A DNA stretch of 64,000 nucleotides from Sipunculus nudus (lineage: Eukaryota > Annelida > Sipuncula > Golfingiida > Sipunculidae): NCBI GenBank assembly GCA_026874595.1, contig CM049306.1, positions 55,861,519-55,925,518 on the forward strand, written 5' to 3'. Below, in pieces: positions 13,186 through 23,470 of the stretch (position 1 is the stretch's first letter; each line of letters starts with the position of its first letter). The notes beneath the pieces are model-generated. The model had not been told where the DNA came from and did not search any database. It saw nothing but the letters and a program-made list of their open reading frames with translations. The translations under genes and the position numbers were made by a program.

Positions 13186-14088
13186 CCCTGCTTGGCTTGG
13201 CGTGGCACTGCGACTATTGGCTCAGAGAACATGCTTAAGGAGCGCACAGGGCTGAGGTCTTTACCGCAGTAACCTGTAGCTGCTCGATGAGCGTATACCT
13301 CTTTTGGCTTGGCTTGGGAGAGGCTAATACGCTCGTTACACCTGTGTCAGTCTAGGTGTCTTGTCTCCAAAAGATTTAATATTCTTATGCTTGCTAAATT
13401 CTCCAATGTGCTACCTGAATTAATCGATCAAAGTACCGATACACAAACTAAAAACTCGTTACTCAATCAAACATCATCGTCCACGAGGAGAGGTCCACAG
13501 CCTTTTGGTGACAATGTCTATAAAATTAACCTCCTTGATTTGCGATTTTATAATCACGGGGTGAGATAAAATACAGAAGTAAGAACCATATATTTATGGT
13601 ATCAGAGCACATTTCTACATTGTTATTCCGATTTCTTCGTTTGTTTCTCAGGACGCAATCGTGCAATCGTAAATAGGGCTAGATTCCCTGGATCTAAATA
13701 CATGTACATACGTAATTATATCTGGATCGAAATATGTTTTTATGCTTCGTCGTATCGAGAAAAAAAACCGTTGCGAATAAAAACGCTTTGCTTTTTTTTA
13801 ATTTTGATTGCTTGTTAAACTGAGCATGTGAACGCAAAAACAAACATTTTCTCCTAATCTATGGAAAATGAGGTTTGGCAGCTTAAAAATCACATGAAAC
13901 AGAGCATGATTTATATTTCTAATGTAAATATATTATTAAATATAATAAATTAGTTGTAGAGAGTTGCAAAATACGGAGTACAATGGCAACAACGGCTGGG
14001 TATTGGGAAAAAAAAGACGATATGCGGAGTCGAATGATTTTATATTAATCCGTCAGTGTTTACAGTGAGCATAGAGCAATTCCATTAC

Positions 14089-14105
14089 CAGCGCCATCTA
14101 GTATA
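14089..14105 (-). promoter_or_regulatory. CTCF-like motif
   Basis: On the minus strand ATACTAGATGGCGCTG agrees with about 14 of 16 positions of the CTCF core. Confidence 0.45.
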
Positions 14106-15205
14106 CACTGGGGAAACAAGTATGCCGTCATGGTATATAACATCAAACCTCGTGGTTATTAGAATACTCATAACATGTTGATTACAAGAATGTCATGATG
14201 AAGTCATGAAAAGGCCATGGCAGCATACAGACCATGCAGAGTTCGTGCGTGTATGATGAGAACTCGTTTTATTAACATGATTCAGGTTTACCCCTTCTTT
14301 ATATGTCAAACAACAAAGAGCTGTCATCAGAGGTGGCCTTAATACAGTTTAGATAAATGAAATCAAGGACTTGTTACAAGAATTCAGATTTTTTTAGATA
14401 TTGTAGCCTTGGATTAGTTCATCCGGGACCTGGTTATGAAACGAGGATTTGATTAACATGAAGAAGAAAAGGTCAGCATGAAAATAAAAAAAACTGTCTG
14501 GAATTGTCTTTGATAAAATGCCACCTTGCATTGATTGATTCCGGCACTTGATCAGCTATTACTTTGAAGAAAAGTGAAATTCTTCAAATTCAATGTGGTA
14601 TATAGTTAGTCCGCTAGTTATATTCGAATCACAAAATGAGCACTCTTTATTAGCTGTAGACATGAAACGGTATTTCACATTTTCGCATCGCTCACTGATA
14701 AATTATTTCCTATCAGGTAAAAGTGAGAACAAATTAGTTACAATAATCTACTTCAGGTAATGTAGAGGAAGAACATTTAGGTAAATTAATTTTCGAAAAC
14801 ACCTGCATAAATATAAGATGAATCCTGTTTAATCAAACCCATAACAAAGAAAGTTGCCCGTTAATTACCAGTTATCTCAATATATTCAAGGTCTTTTTTT
14901 ATTTAAAAGTTTATTATTTGCAGTGTATGTTGAAAAAAAACAAATCTTAAAAAGTATAATGTCCGATATAAGGAAATAACGGACCTGTAAAAGATCCGAC
15001 AGAAACATAAAGTTAAGATTTAAATAACCATATGCTACGACACGTATTGTCTTTCGATTCATATTAAAGGCAGGGACATCCGTTAAATCATTTCTGTAGT
15101 TCCAGGACAATAAAGACAAACCTTTACCTTTTTCTTTACATTACATCCTTTCCGCTTATTAGCACGGGGTGCTCATAAAAGCGGATCATACTAACCAGCG
15201 ACGCT

Positions 15206-15277
15206 CGCTTTTTCAAGCGAAGCGGTTGGAACGCCGGATATGTGCGCCACCGATATGGGGTTTGAATCCCGGGTATG
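15206..15277 (+). mobile_element. tRNA-derived SINE head
   Basis: An A-box-like AAGCGAAGCGGTTGG and a B-box-like GGTTTGAATCC at 15259-15269 are spaced as in a tRNA gene, with the stretch TGTGCGCCACCGAT shared with the copy at 35.4 kb. The anticodon arm does not fold properly, so it is not a working tRNA. Confidence 0.55.
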
Positions 15278-15960
15278 CCTTATGTTTTACCATGAGCAAA
15301 ATGTTTACGTTACAGTATTTAAAAAAGGACTGAAAGAACGCTTAAAAATAGCGGGAGTGCAACCTTGTATAATCTGGTTTCCTAACCGTTCGTCTCCGTT
15401 AAAAAAGAAGAGGAAAGAGTTAACAATAGTAATCCGACCTCGATTAAACTATTTGTGTAGATCATGAACAATAAAGACATAACTTTGCCTATTTTTACAT
15501 AACAACCTTTCTCTATAATTAAAAATCAACTGTGAGAATGCCTAAAAACAGCAGCCTGCAACCTTGTGTAATCTCGTTTCATAACTATTCGTCTCCTTTA
15601 AAATAAAAGAACTTAAGATTCATACCCATTTGCCTCGCTAAAAAACACCGAGACTTCTTTTTTTTTACTTTTGAAATTGGCTACCTTTTTATATTACCAA
15701 ACGGAGTTGGCTCCACCCGCTTATTTTCTTTTGTTGTATATTTAGCTTCAAAGCTTCATGAAGGACTAATCAGTCCCCATATTTACGTCACAGGTTTAAC
15801 CACTACCATTGCAAAACTTTGAAAAAGTTACCGAGTGGCTCAGGTCTCAAAAGTTCTCATTTAATTCAGTCCATGATAGGCAAAGTTTGCTTTATCTCCA
15901 GCACAACACGACCCGCTAAACTTACCGTACGAGCCAAATCCGACAGATCGATAAAATAAG
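15278..15960. other. Repeated modules upstream of the calmodulin-like promoter
   Basis: GAACGCTTAAAAATAGCGG...CCTTGTATAATCT near 15.33 kb recurs degenerately near 15.53 kb, and ACAATAAAGACA...TTACAT recurs at 15.11 and 15.47 kb. Confidence 0.4.
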
Positions 15961-16110
15961 CTCATTTGCATAACAGCACGTGTTTCACTTGCCCAGCCAA
16001 TAAACAAGGTCTTCCATTCACAAGGGCGGGCGGTCTGGTCTGTCAGCGGGGACAGCGTGAGTATATAAGCAACAGTCAATGCAGTAAGCACAATTATCAA
16101 TTGCACCAGC
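15960..16110 (+). promoter_or_regulatory. Core promoter of the calmodulin-like gene
   Basis: A TATA box (TATATAAG) lies at 16062-16069, a GC-rich GGGCGGGCGG block at 16024-16033, CCAAT at 15997-16001, an octamer ATTTGCAT at 15964-15971 and an E-box CACGTG at 15977-15982. The start site would fall near 16090-16095, giving a 5'UTR of about 90 nt before the ATG at 16183. The ordering and spacing are those of an ordinary RNA polymerase II promoter; no transcript data are available. Confidence 0.7.
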
Positions 16111-16182
16111 AGAGCAGCAACAAGCAACTTGTTGCAGTGATTACTTCTGTGCTACTTGTTTACCACTGTCTCATCACTTACC

Positions 16183-16315
16183 ATGGGTACGTTCAAAGCG
16201 GGGTTTGGAGTTCCGGCAAGGGGTAGCCGGTTGCTTAAAAAGGAATGTGTCAAAAAAGTCTCAAAAAAGTCTATTCATCTTCAGATGGAGCAGTTGACGG
16301 AAGAGCAGATCGCTG
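16183..16315 (+). CDS. Calmodulin-like gene, coding exon 1 (N-terminal extension plus [10 protein letters not shown])
   Basis: The first ATG has a strong context (ACCATGG). The exon ends at the donor GTAAGT at 16316, leaving one base of a split Asp codon. It encodes 34 residues with Lys/Arg-rich stretches ([14 protein letters not shown]), then Met35 and the usual calmodulin N-terminus. The Gly2 context loosely fits an N-myristoylation pattern and Cys22 is the only cysteine in the extension; lipid anchoring is only a possibility. A second start at 16285 would give a 147-residue protein of ordinary calmodulin size. Which start is used cannot be decided here. Confidence 0.85.
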
Positions 16316-19300
16316 GTAAGTGGAATTCAACTGATTTACAACTTCTGTACATAGTTACTTAGGTACGTTTTATATACCCAAGTCATATCATTTCATGTTC
16401 CTTCAATATGTCAATTAATCAGGTGAGCTTCTATGAAACAAAGACAGTGTCAAATGGTTCAGTTCACTATATTCAGGTAAACTAAGGTAAAATAAATTTT
16501 GAAATATCCAGATCCGCTTAAGTATATGACGTTATCAATAATGACACTCTTCATTCATTCAGGACATATAGTTTCTTATCAAGGACTACCTCTGGATATC
16601 GAGGACCTTTTCAAACTACACACCTAGACAACTTAGGAAGTTCTTATACCAGCAGCTTAAGTATTATTGTATTTGATGATGCAGGGTATTGAATGATGGA
16701 TTGTGCCTCATTGACCACTTCGCCTCATAATAAACTACAAAAATCCTGTTTAGAAGAGATGTTCTGGTTGACCTGAGTATTGATGTAACAAACCCTATAA
16801 CCTTAAATCTTAAATCTTTTTATCTTTGGTTTCAGACTTCAGCGAAGCCTTCGCACTGTTCGACAAGAACGGGGACGGTTTCATCACTACCAACGAACTC
16901 GGAGAGGTCATGAGGACGCTAGGGGAAAACCCGACCGAACATGAACTCATACAGATCATCAGTGAAGTTGATATTGATGGTGAGTACCATTTTTTTTAAT
17001 TAGAACATTTCTGCAGGTAATAGTATTGCTAATCTAGTAATAACCTTACTTAACACTATTATCTGCATGAATGTGTTGTTTAAGCAGGAATGTTTCCTGA
17101 ATATTCTTTTCTAAGTGATATGTAACGTATTTGAAACCTTTGAAAATTAGCTATGGTTAGTTTTTAGCGAATATGGCCATCGCTGCTCAAAAGTTTGGTG
17201 CTGACGTTATTCCACAGTTGTTACAACTGACCATAATTGAGCAGACATCAGTGACGCACGGCGAGCTGTTATCCACCAACAACAACTTGAAAGGCTAGAA
17301 GTATGGCTTTAGTCCTAAGGCACTATCACAAATTAATTATCTGTCCACCAGGAGTCAGGCTAAGTACTGCCGCCGTTGAAGGTCACCCGGAGCATGCTTT
17401 TCCCTCCGTGTCATGAAACATCTCATATTCATGTCTGTCACACAGTATCAGACAGCGGTACTAAAGGCTTCAAGCTAACATTGCGTGGTGGTCCACAAGG
17501 TATTTCCGCCTCTAATGGGAAGCGGATCATTAAGCAGGCCGTGCAGCCTGCCAGCGAGATCTGGCATATGTCAAAACGCACGCTGTGGTTTTTCTTTACT
17601 GAATGTCACAATGGAAAACGGGTACTAACGATATAGACTCCTCCCCGGCTGTGCTTTGGGAGGTTTAGCTTTACAGCAGCATGTATGTTTTAATGAGGGC
17701 TTTTGGAATTTGCTATGTCTGGCTCGTTGGTCCCTGTTAGATCAGAGTTTTTTCTTTTAATGACCCGGCCGTCTGGTACCTCCATCTCTTATAAGTTAAA
17801 CTGGCTGGACTTGATGGGCCTGTCTTTATTTATTTGCCCTCAGAAAAAGGCTACGGGACTAGAAGAATTATCTTTTTCTTTGCAGTTTCCTGCTTGTCTT
17901 GTTTTGTTATATCTATCATTGTATTGACTAAATTGTATTGACACGGTTCATTTTCACAAAATTTTTTCAAATAAGTATTTTTTACATTCAACATATATAA
18001 TGATTATGTAAAAGGGTCGTTCAGCAGGGTTCTACACATGTCAAATGTACAGCATTCACGCTGTGTCTGCAGCAGTCCAGGGTGTATTCTAAAGGACAGC
18101 TGTTCCCTATTTGTGCCGCCTAATGGAAAATCAGACATAATAATTCATAAAAAAGTGTCCATTTCAGAATTTTGACATTCTGTTGCACACAGACAAAAAA
18201 AATTATACGAAGATGAACAGGGTTTTCTCAAAGTCTAAACATCTGATACGGTTTAAGAATTTGATGACATCACAAACTCTATATAAAATGATAATGGTTC
18301 AATTCAGAAATTATGATGACAATGGTCCCTTGGCCTGAAACGGTTTTTTTTAGTTGCATAACATACTGACCGGGGAATGCTTTATTAAAAGACCTAGAAA
18401 TGCAGACATTAAAGTTTCTCAGAACACACCCTGCTATAATCTCAATAAAATGATGACTTCATAACAAAAAAAAATGTTTTTTTTTTCTGATTTTCCAGGA
18501 AGCGGTACTATCGACTTCTATGAATTCCTTCACCTGATGGCAAAGAAGTACCTGGAGACAGACCTTGAACAAGAACTTCGTCAGGCCTTCAGGGTGTTTG
18601 ACAGGGACGGCAACGGCTACATTAGCGCGTCTGAACTACGCCACGTCATGACAAGCATGGGCGCCAAACTGACTGACCAGGAGGTGGACGAAATGATGAA
18701 AACGGCTGATATCGACGGGGACGGCCAAGTTAATTATGAAGGTATGTATTTTTTTTTCTTTTGGTACATTAGGTTTCTAGTATTGCAACGTATAATTGAC
18801 AGACCGTAAATTTCTTTGATAACTTGATATTATAACAGCAGTATACTTTATTTTTATTAATCATGATTGTCTTATTAGTTTATTTACGCCGCGGGTGTAT
18901 AATGTAGCTTAGATGTCACAACCTCCATGATTTTCAAGTCTCAATAAAATTAAGATTTTAATTGGGCATTGGATGAAATTACAGGCTTTCATCCCACGTC
19001 AGTAGTTATAAAGCCCTTTACTGCTGGAAGGCAGCACTCCGCCTAAGTGAGATGTAATCTGGTGATATCGAGTTTAAATTTCCCCGCCGCCAGCAATATA
19101 AAAGCCTTCGTGACTGAGCTCATGTCCTCGCGGCCCCGATGTTGGACATATAATCACTGCGTTTATCTGGACCAGTTCCTCTATAACTTACCATTCCATA
19201 CACTTCGAGCCCACACCAGCTACCAGCTACGGTTATATCTATACAACAGTACCGGCCAAGTGTTATAATGTTCTATATTCTACCCCTTGTTAGGATTTAT

Positions 19301-19518
19301 CTGAAAGATTATTCATATCGTTGTTGCATCATGTTTCTCCTTTGTTTACATTCCTTTATGTAACAAGGGCATTTATCGATCGTTTGAGAGTGGCGTATGA
19401 AACCTCAGCGGCGACACATTAACAATGGCAGATAAATCGTAGCTAGGTACGGGAGATTCTTATATTAATATGATGTTTCTCTGTCATTTCAGAATTCTCC
19501 AAAATGATGACAAGTTAG
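16183..19518 (+). CDS. Calmodulin-like EF-hand protein, four exons, 181 aa
   Basis: Coding exons are 16183-16315, 16836-16979, 18499-18741 and 19493-19518. All introns are GT-AG and the phases agree, giving 181 residues. Four canonical EF-hand loops lie at residues 54-65 ([12 protein letters not shown]), 90-101 ([12 protein letters not shown]), 127-138 ([12 protein letters not shown]) and 163-174 ([12 protein letters not shown]), each with Asp at position 1 and Glu at 12, so all four should bind calcium. Against textbook calmodulin I count by eye about 40 substitutions in 147 residues, so this is a divergent paralogue rather than the conserved calmodulin. The central linker has Tyr-Leu instead of Met-Lys, and the protein ends MMTS without the final Lys. 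Residues 1-34 are a basic extension absent from calmodulin. Met35 begins the calmodulin-like part. The family acts as a calcium sensor that binds target helices; the specific target here is unknown. Confidence 0.93.
16836..16979 (+). CDS. Calmodulin-like gene, coding exon 2 (EF-hand 1 and start of EF-hand 2)
   Basis: A pyrimidine-rich acceptor ends TTTCAG at 16835 and a GTGAGT donor begins at 16980. The exon is 144 nt, the same size I recall for the matching vertebrate calmodulin exon. It encodes [10 protein letters not shown] through EVDID, including the whole first calcium loop and the start of the second. Confidence 0.93.
18499..18741 (+). CDS. Calmodulin-like gene, coding exon 3 (rest of EF-hand 2, EF-hand 3, EF-hand 4)
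   Basis: The acceptor is TTTTCCAG at 18491-18498 after a T-rich tract, and the donor GTATGT begins at 18742. The exon is 243 nt, equal to the sum of the two vertebrate exons I remember for this region (107 + 136), so an intron present in vertebrate calmodulin genes is missing. It encodes [18 protein letters not shown], the linker, EF-hand 3 and most of EF-hand 4. Confidence 0.94.
19493..19518 (+). CDS. Calmodulin-like gene, terminal coding exon
   Basis: The acceptor TTTCAG ends at 19492. The 26 coding bases complete a split Glu codon and add FSKMMTS and a TAG stop. This matches the very short last coding exon of calmodulin genes; the usual terminal Lys is absent. The 3'UTR end is not fixed; one AATAAA lies at 19758-19763. 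Confidence 0.9.
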
Positions 19519-19738
19519 TTCATGGACACACAGGGAGAGACGGTTCTCTGGGATGCCAGTATTTTCAATTTCTGAGCCTTGGGGTCGCAGTTTATGGTGA
19601 CGAGTTTTCAAGCCGGTCTTGCCACGAACCTCCACATTTATCATAATTACAATACGGCATGTGCAGGCCCCTACTGTGATGGACAAACTGTAATGTAAAA
19701 ACAAACAATGTGGGGTAGAGTGCGGGTTCTGTATTTCA

Positions 19739-19820
19739 TGACGTCACACAGCGGCCAAATAAAGAGGCGGGGTACCAAATCAGGAAATAGACAATTCCAC
19801 GTCGCGCGAGGATGACGTCA
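19739..19820. promoter_or_regulatory. Two perfect CRE palindromes
   Basis: TGACGTCA occurs at 19739-19746 and 19813-19820. This full 8-bp palindrome is the CREB/ATF site. Both lie in a locally GC-richer block just downstream of the calmodulin-like coding sequence and between it and a possible minus-strand exon, so which promoter they would serve is unclear. Confidence 0.45.
19758..19763 (+). terminator. Candidate polyadenylation signal of the calmodulin-like gene
   Basis: AATAAA, 240 nt after the stop codon. It is the first canonical hexamer noticed downstream, but longer 3'UTRs are possible. Confidence 0.35.
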
Positions 19821-19863
19821 CGCAGCTGAAAAATTCACAGGCGCGGCCCGTTAGTCCCACATT

Positions 19864-20065
19864 TTACAGACTGAAATCCATGTTACAAAGACATGTCCTG
19901 GTGTTCTGACGTGAGCAGACGATTGATGAGGGCCGTGCCCGATGACATGTTGATCGCCAGTTTGTGATTGTTGTGGGCGGCACAGCGCCGCCCCCCGCAC
20001 TGTCGATAAACTCATGTTCATTGCCATCTAATGGATCAGGCGACACGCCAGCATCCAGCGTGGTC
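19864..20065 (-). CDS. Possible minus-strand terminal exon, unknown product
   Basis: On the minus strand a good acceptor (pyrimidine-rich, ending GTGCAG) is followed from 20065 by an open frame TTLDAGVSPDPLDGNEHEFI... to TAA at 19864. The block is clearly GC-richer than its surroundings. At a G6 run on the minus strand (19991-19996) a one-base change would switch to another frame that reads HKLAINMSSGTALINRLL and stops at 19883. That second frame looks more like a natural C-terminus, so this may be a frameshifted pseudogene, a sequencing error in a homopolymer, or chance. No family is recognised and no upstream exon was found. Confidence 0.3.
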
Positions 20066-22734
20066 CTGCACGAAAGACATACAAACTGATATATATGTAC
20101 CCAATACTGTATTTCACTGTGGACATATTGCTCAACACATCCCACGCGTCCATTATGTATAATTGGGCGGTAAACTGTTCAATGTATCACGGATACACTC
20201 GCCTGTCTGTGTTGAAATATATTATATTATGTACTTTTCGACGATAGACGTAGGCTTAAGGTGATGGAGATTTATGCCGACAGGATAATCTCCTGTGCGT
20301 TAATGCCTGTTTTAAATTTATGTTTTGTTGAAATATCTAGGGCAGGTAATTTTTATATGTGAGAAATGCATGTTGAATTTGAAAAGAAACAGTACTGGAA
20401 CTGATTTAAAAGAACTATGCACAAACCATTTGTTATAAATTTTGTAATTGAATTAACTTCAGATTAGGTAAATTCTAAGTTGCATATCAGTTGTAAAGTT
20501 TGACAAATTATTTTGGCAGTCACTGGTAAAGTTTTATAACTTGGCACATATATTTTTATTTCACGGCCCCCTTTTTACACAAGATAAAAGCTTCCCCATT
20601 ATAAAAATGTGTCCTTTGTTTATTTTTTTATTTGTTTTTATTTGAGTATTCGATTAGATGGGCCAGATCGTAGGTTCTATTCGTTCTGTTCATTCTTTTA
20701 ATGCTGGGGCACCCCACTAATACGTTGAACTGTATGTATGTATGCATATTCAATGACGCCTTATACGCATCGTTAAACCTTTGTTATTTTTGTATTGTAT
20801 AATGTTTCTGACATTATGTATTCAAGGACCAATCATTAGATGTTGTAGCCTCTAATTTCAGTGTGACATATATATATATATATTATTTTTCTTCATTTTG
20901 TAGTTATGGGTTTGATTTGAAAGTCATGTTAAATCATTATGTTAGCACATATTTAGTTTATGTATCACCTCATATTTTGTGAATTTATGTAAAATTGAAT
21001 TGTTTGATGTGGTGTTCTTGTGCTATATTTTTATAGGATGTCTTATAAACTACAAATTTACATTTTGACAATATCACATTCCTTTTCCTTATTGCTGTCA
21101 TCAAAAGGTTTTGAAAGTTTTGAAAGTCACTTATAATGATTACATGTTCCGTGTTCCACGACATTCCAAGTCACGTGATGACGTGATCCATGTCGACTCT
21201 TGGGCTTTGCCTGATAGACGAATCAGAATCAAGCATGATTATCACGTGTTATCTTAATTAGATTAACATATTAAAGGATATATCTTTCTGTTGTTTTTTT
21301 TTGCCTATACAGTTAGCCTTGGTTTGTTTTCAAATACATGTGATTTATTTAAATATTGTGCCATATAAGGCAATGTTGGTTCATTATGAAAGTGCATGAT
21401 GGGATAAGATGTCCACGCCAATCTGAATGACAATGTATTGATGATGTACTACATGCTTGTGAAAAGATGCATTTTATACTTTTATATAATGTACAGAGAG
21501 AAAGAGAAATAAATATACTTGTATTATATAAAACGTCTCTATATTGTTGAAACTGTATGCCCTCTTTGTGCAATGCTGGATGACTGTATGTGTGTGGATG
21601 TGTTCTTATGTGGCCGCAGTATGTGTTTGAATGATAAAGTAAGGTGATACCAGATCTGTAGTCATAGAATACATATCCTCGCCAAGATCCAAATCATACA
21701 TTTCCTGTGTGCTTCAGAGTGTCACGCTTGACCAACACCAGTTAAAGATGCAACAGAACAAAGCGTCGACGAATATGTTCAATGCCTCTGGCCCTCTCTT
21801 AGACAAAAACGAAATGCCCTTTTTCACAGTGGTTAATTAGAAAACAATCATGGCTTAGCTAAAATAACAATCTAGCTTATCATAATTAATTTATATTCTA
21901 AAAGAATAAAAAAATGTTCAATATCAGGTTTCAATAAGAGTGAAAAAAAACAGGATCCATTTATTCATATGACATTATGATTTATAAAGAAATAGGTAGA
22001 ACAGGTTAATGAGGGCATTTTCATGACAGGATTCCAGGGATCAGACAGAAAGCCTTACCTTCCATCATATCCAACCTATTTCGTGCGTTAAAATTTCCTT
22101 TTCCGAAATGGTCCTATGCTTGCCGAGGATTTGGTCTAATATGACAGGGCAAGTTTGTATATTTCATCACACGTCCACAAAGTATAAAAATTAGAGGCTG
22201 TCATCACATTAAAATATATGCATCAAAATGTGAACATTATTTTCGATATGGATAAAACCACTCTGTTATACAACATGGCTTATTTTCTGCTATTTTTATA
22301 CTAAACTTTATAAACGTGAGCAAATGAAACTTACGTCTTTCAAAGACCAAAATGGATCCCCGACCTTAATTCAATTGTTCCGCTCATTTTGTGCCAGAGC
22401 GGTAAATCCATTATACCCGTACCATGACATTCTGACTAACCATGCTTGCAATAAAATATAACATATAAGATATTCGATATCCCTGCATCCATTCTGTGTC
22501 AGAGCGTAAATATAAACAGGTCAGAAAGGAAAACACAACAGCGCTATCGATTTCGAAGGTTTTAGATTAAAGAACACGGGAGAAATTCCAGAAGACAAAA
22601 GAAGCGCCGTGAATGAGTATTTCTTTTCTGGCAAATGGAACCTGTCGTCCGACTTCTCATGTTAAACAAGTTGGATGAAAACTGGGTTAACTGATACACG
22701 TGGAGGAGTGAGTACTCAGCCGTACACCTGGTCT
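20066..22734. other. AT-rich sequence, nothing identified
   Basis: May include a long 3'UTR of the calmodulin-like gene or introns of the possible minus-strand gene. No exon was recognised. Confidence 0.4.
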
Positions 22735-22875
22735 CTATATAAACAATGTATGTATATCTCGTGTTTTGTAATCCCTACCAGCTGATCACTTAATGCAGAT
22801 GATAAGATGCAATATAGCACGCAGCAGCTGAGTACAGGAGGAGGAATTCACCAGTGGACCAAATCCAAGGTATCA
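22735..22875 (+). CDS. Possible promoter and first exon, unknown product
   Basis: A TATA-like CTATATAAAC at 22735-22744 is followed by E-box-like motifs and an ATG at 22807 opening MQYSTQQLSTGGGIHQWTKS. Donors fit at 22870 (GTATCA) or better at 22876 (GTAAGT); both leave phase 0. Two earlier ATGs open a short upstream frame that stops soon, which weakens the case. The phase would match the orphan exon at 37256, 14 kb downstream, but nothing else joins them. No family is recognised. Confidence 0.28.
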
Positions 22876-23219
22876 GTAAGTACATTTATAACGTCATCGG
22901 GTATTCCCTAAAGGATCTCCCTCGCCCAAACGCTCGAAAGACCCACTGATCATCTCTGGACTTACCTCATTGCACTTAACTTTCTCACCTGTTTTCCATT
23001 TCCAGTTACTTTGTCCTAGACATTATTTGGCACAAAGAAACGATAATGCTTTATAATCGGAATGGTATATTCCCGATCAAGCAGATATCTCGTTCCAAGA
23101 AAGCGATTCTGCGAGGAATAACATACGTCTGAAACTACGACAACACATTGTTTTAAATTTATTCCATCATGACATCAATAATTTCTAATATTAAGCATTA
23201 AAACGTTGTTCTCTATAAT

Positions 23220-23320
23220 GAGATAATAGAAATGATGATAATAATTATAATAAAATAATAATAATAATAATGATAATAATTATTATTATTATTATTATTA
23301 TAATTGACTGAGATTATTCA

Positions 23321-23386
<66 letters not shown>

Positions 23387-23411
23387 TGTGTTCTAGAAAG
23401 GATTGCGACGT

Positions 23412-23465
<54 letters not shown>

Positions 23466-23470
23466 AAAAC
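23220..23470. repeat. AAT/ATT inverted tract and two long AT microsatellites
   Basis: AAT repeats turn into ATT repeats at about 23250-23301, able to form a hairpin. Long TA runs follow at about 23323-23382 and 23413-23461. Confidence 0.95.

Larger units (their letters stand above)
12123..15205. other. No supported gene; one GC-rich block
   Basis: 13.03-13.26 kb is GC-rich with a minus-strand 72-codon frame of ordinary composition but no recognised family. The rest is AT-rich. Confidence 0.4.

Noticed and set aside
15206-15277. Functional tRNA gene
   Set aside because: A and B boxes are good but the anticodon and D arms do not fold, so a SINE head is more likely.
16156-16362. Start of the calmodulin-like protein at a TTG codon upstream of the ATG
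   Set aside because: The ATG at 16183 has a strong context, and non-ATG initiation is not needed; the frame past 16315 is intron.
12087-16979. Joining the short exon at 12087 to the calmodulin exons
   Set aside because: Its phase-0 donor does not match the phase-1 acceptor of the EF-hand exon at 16836, and a complete promoter and first exon exist at 16 kb.
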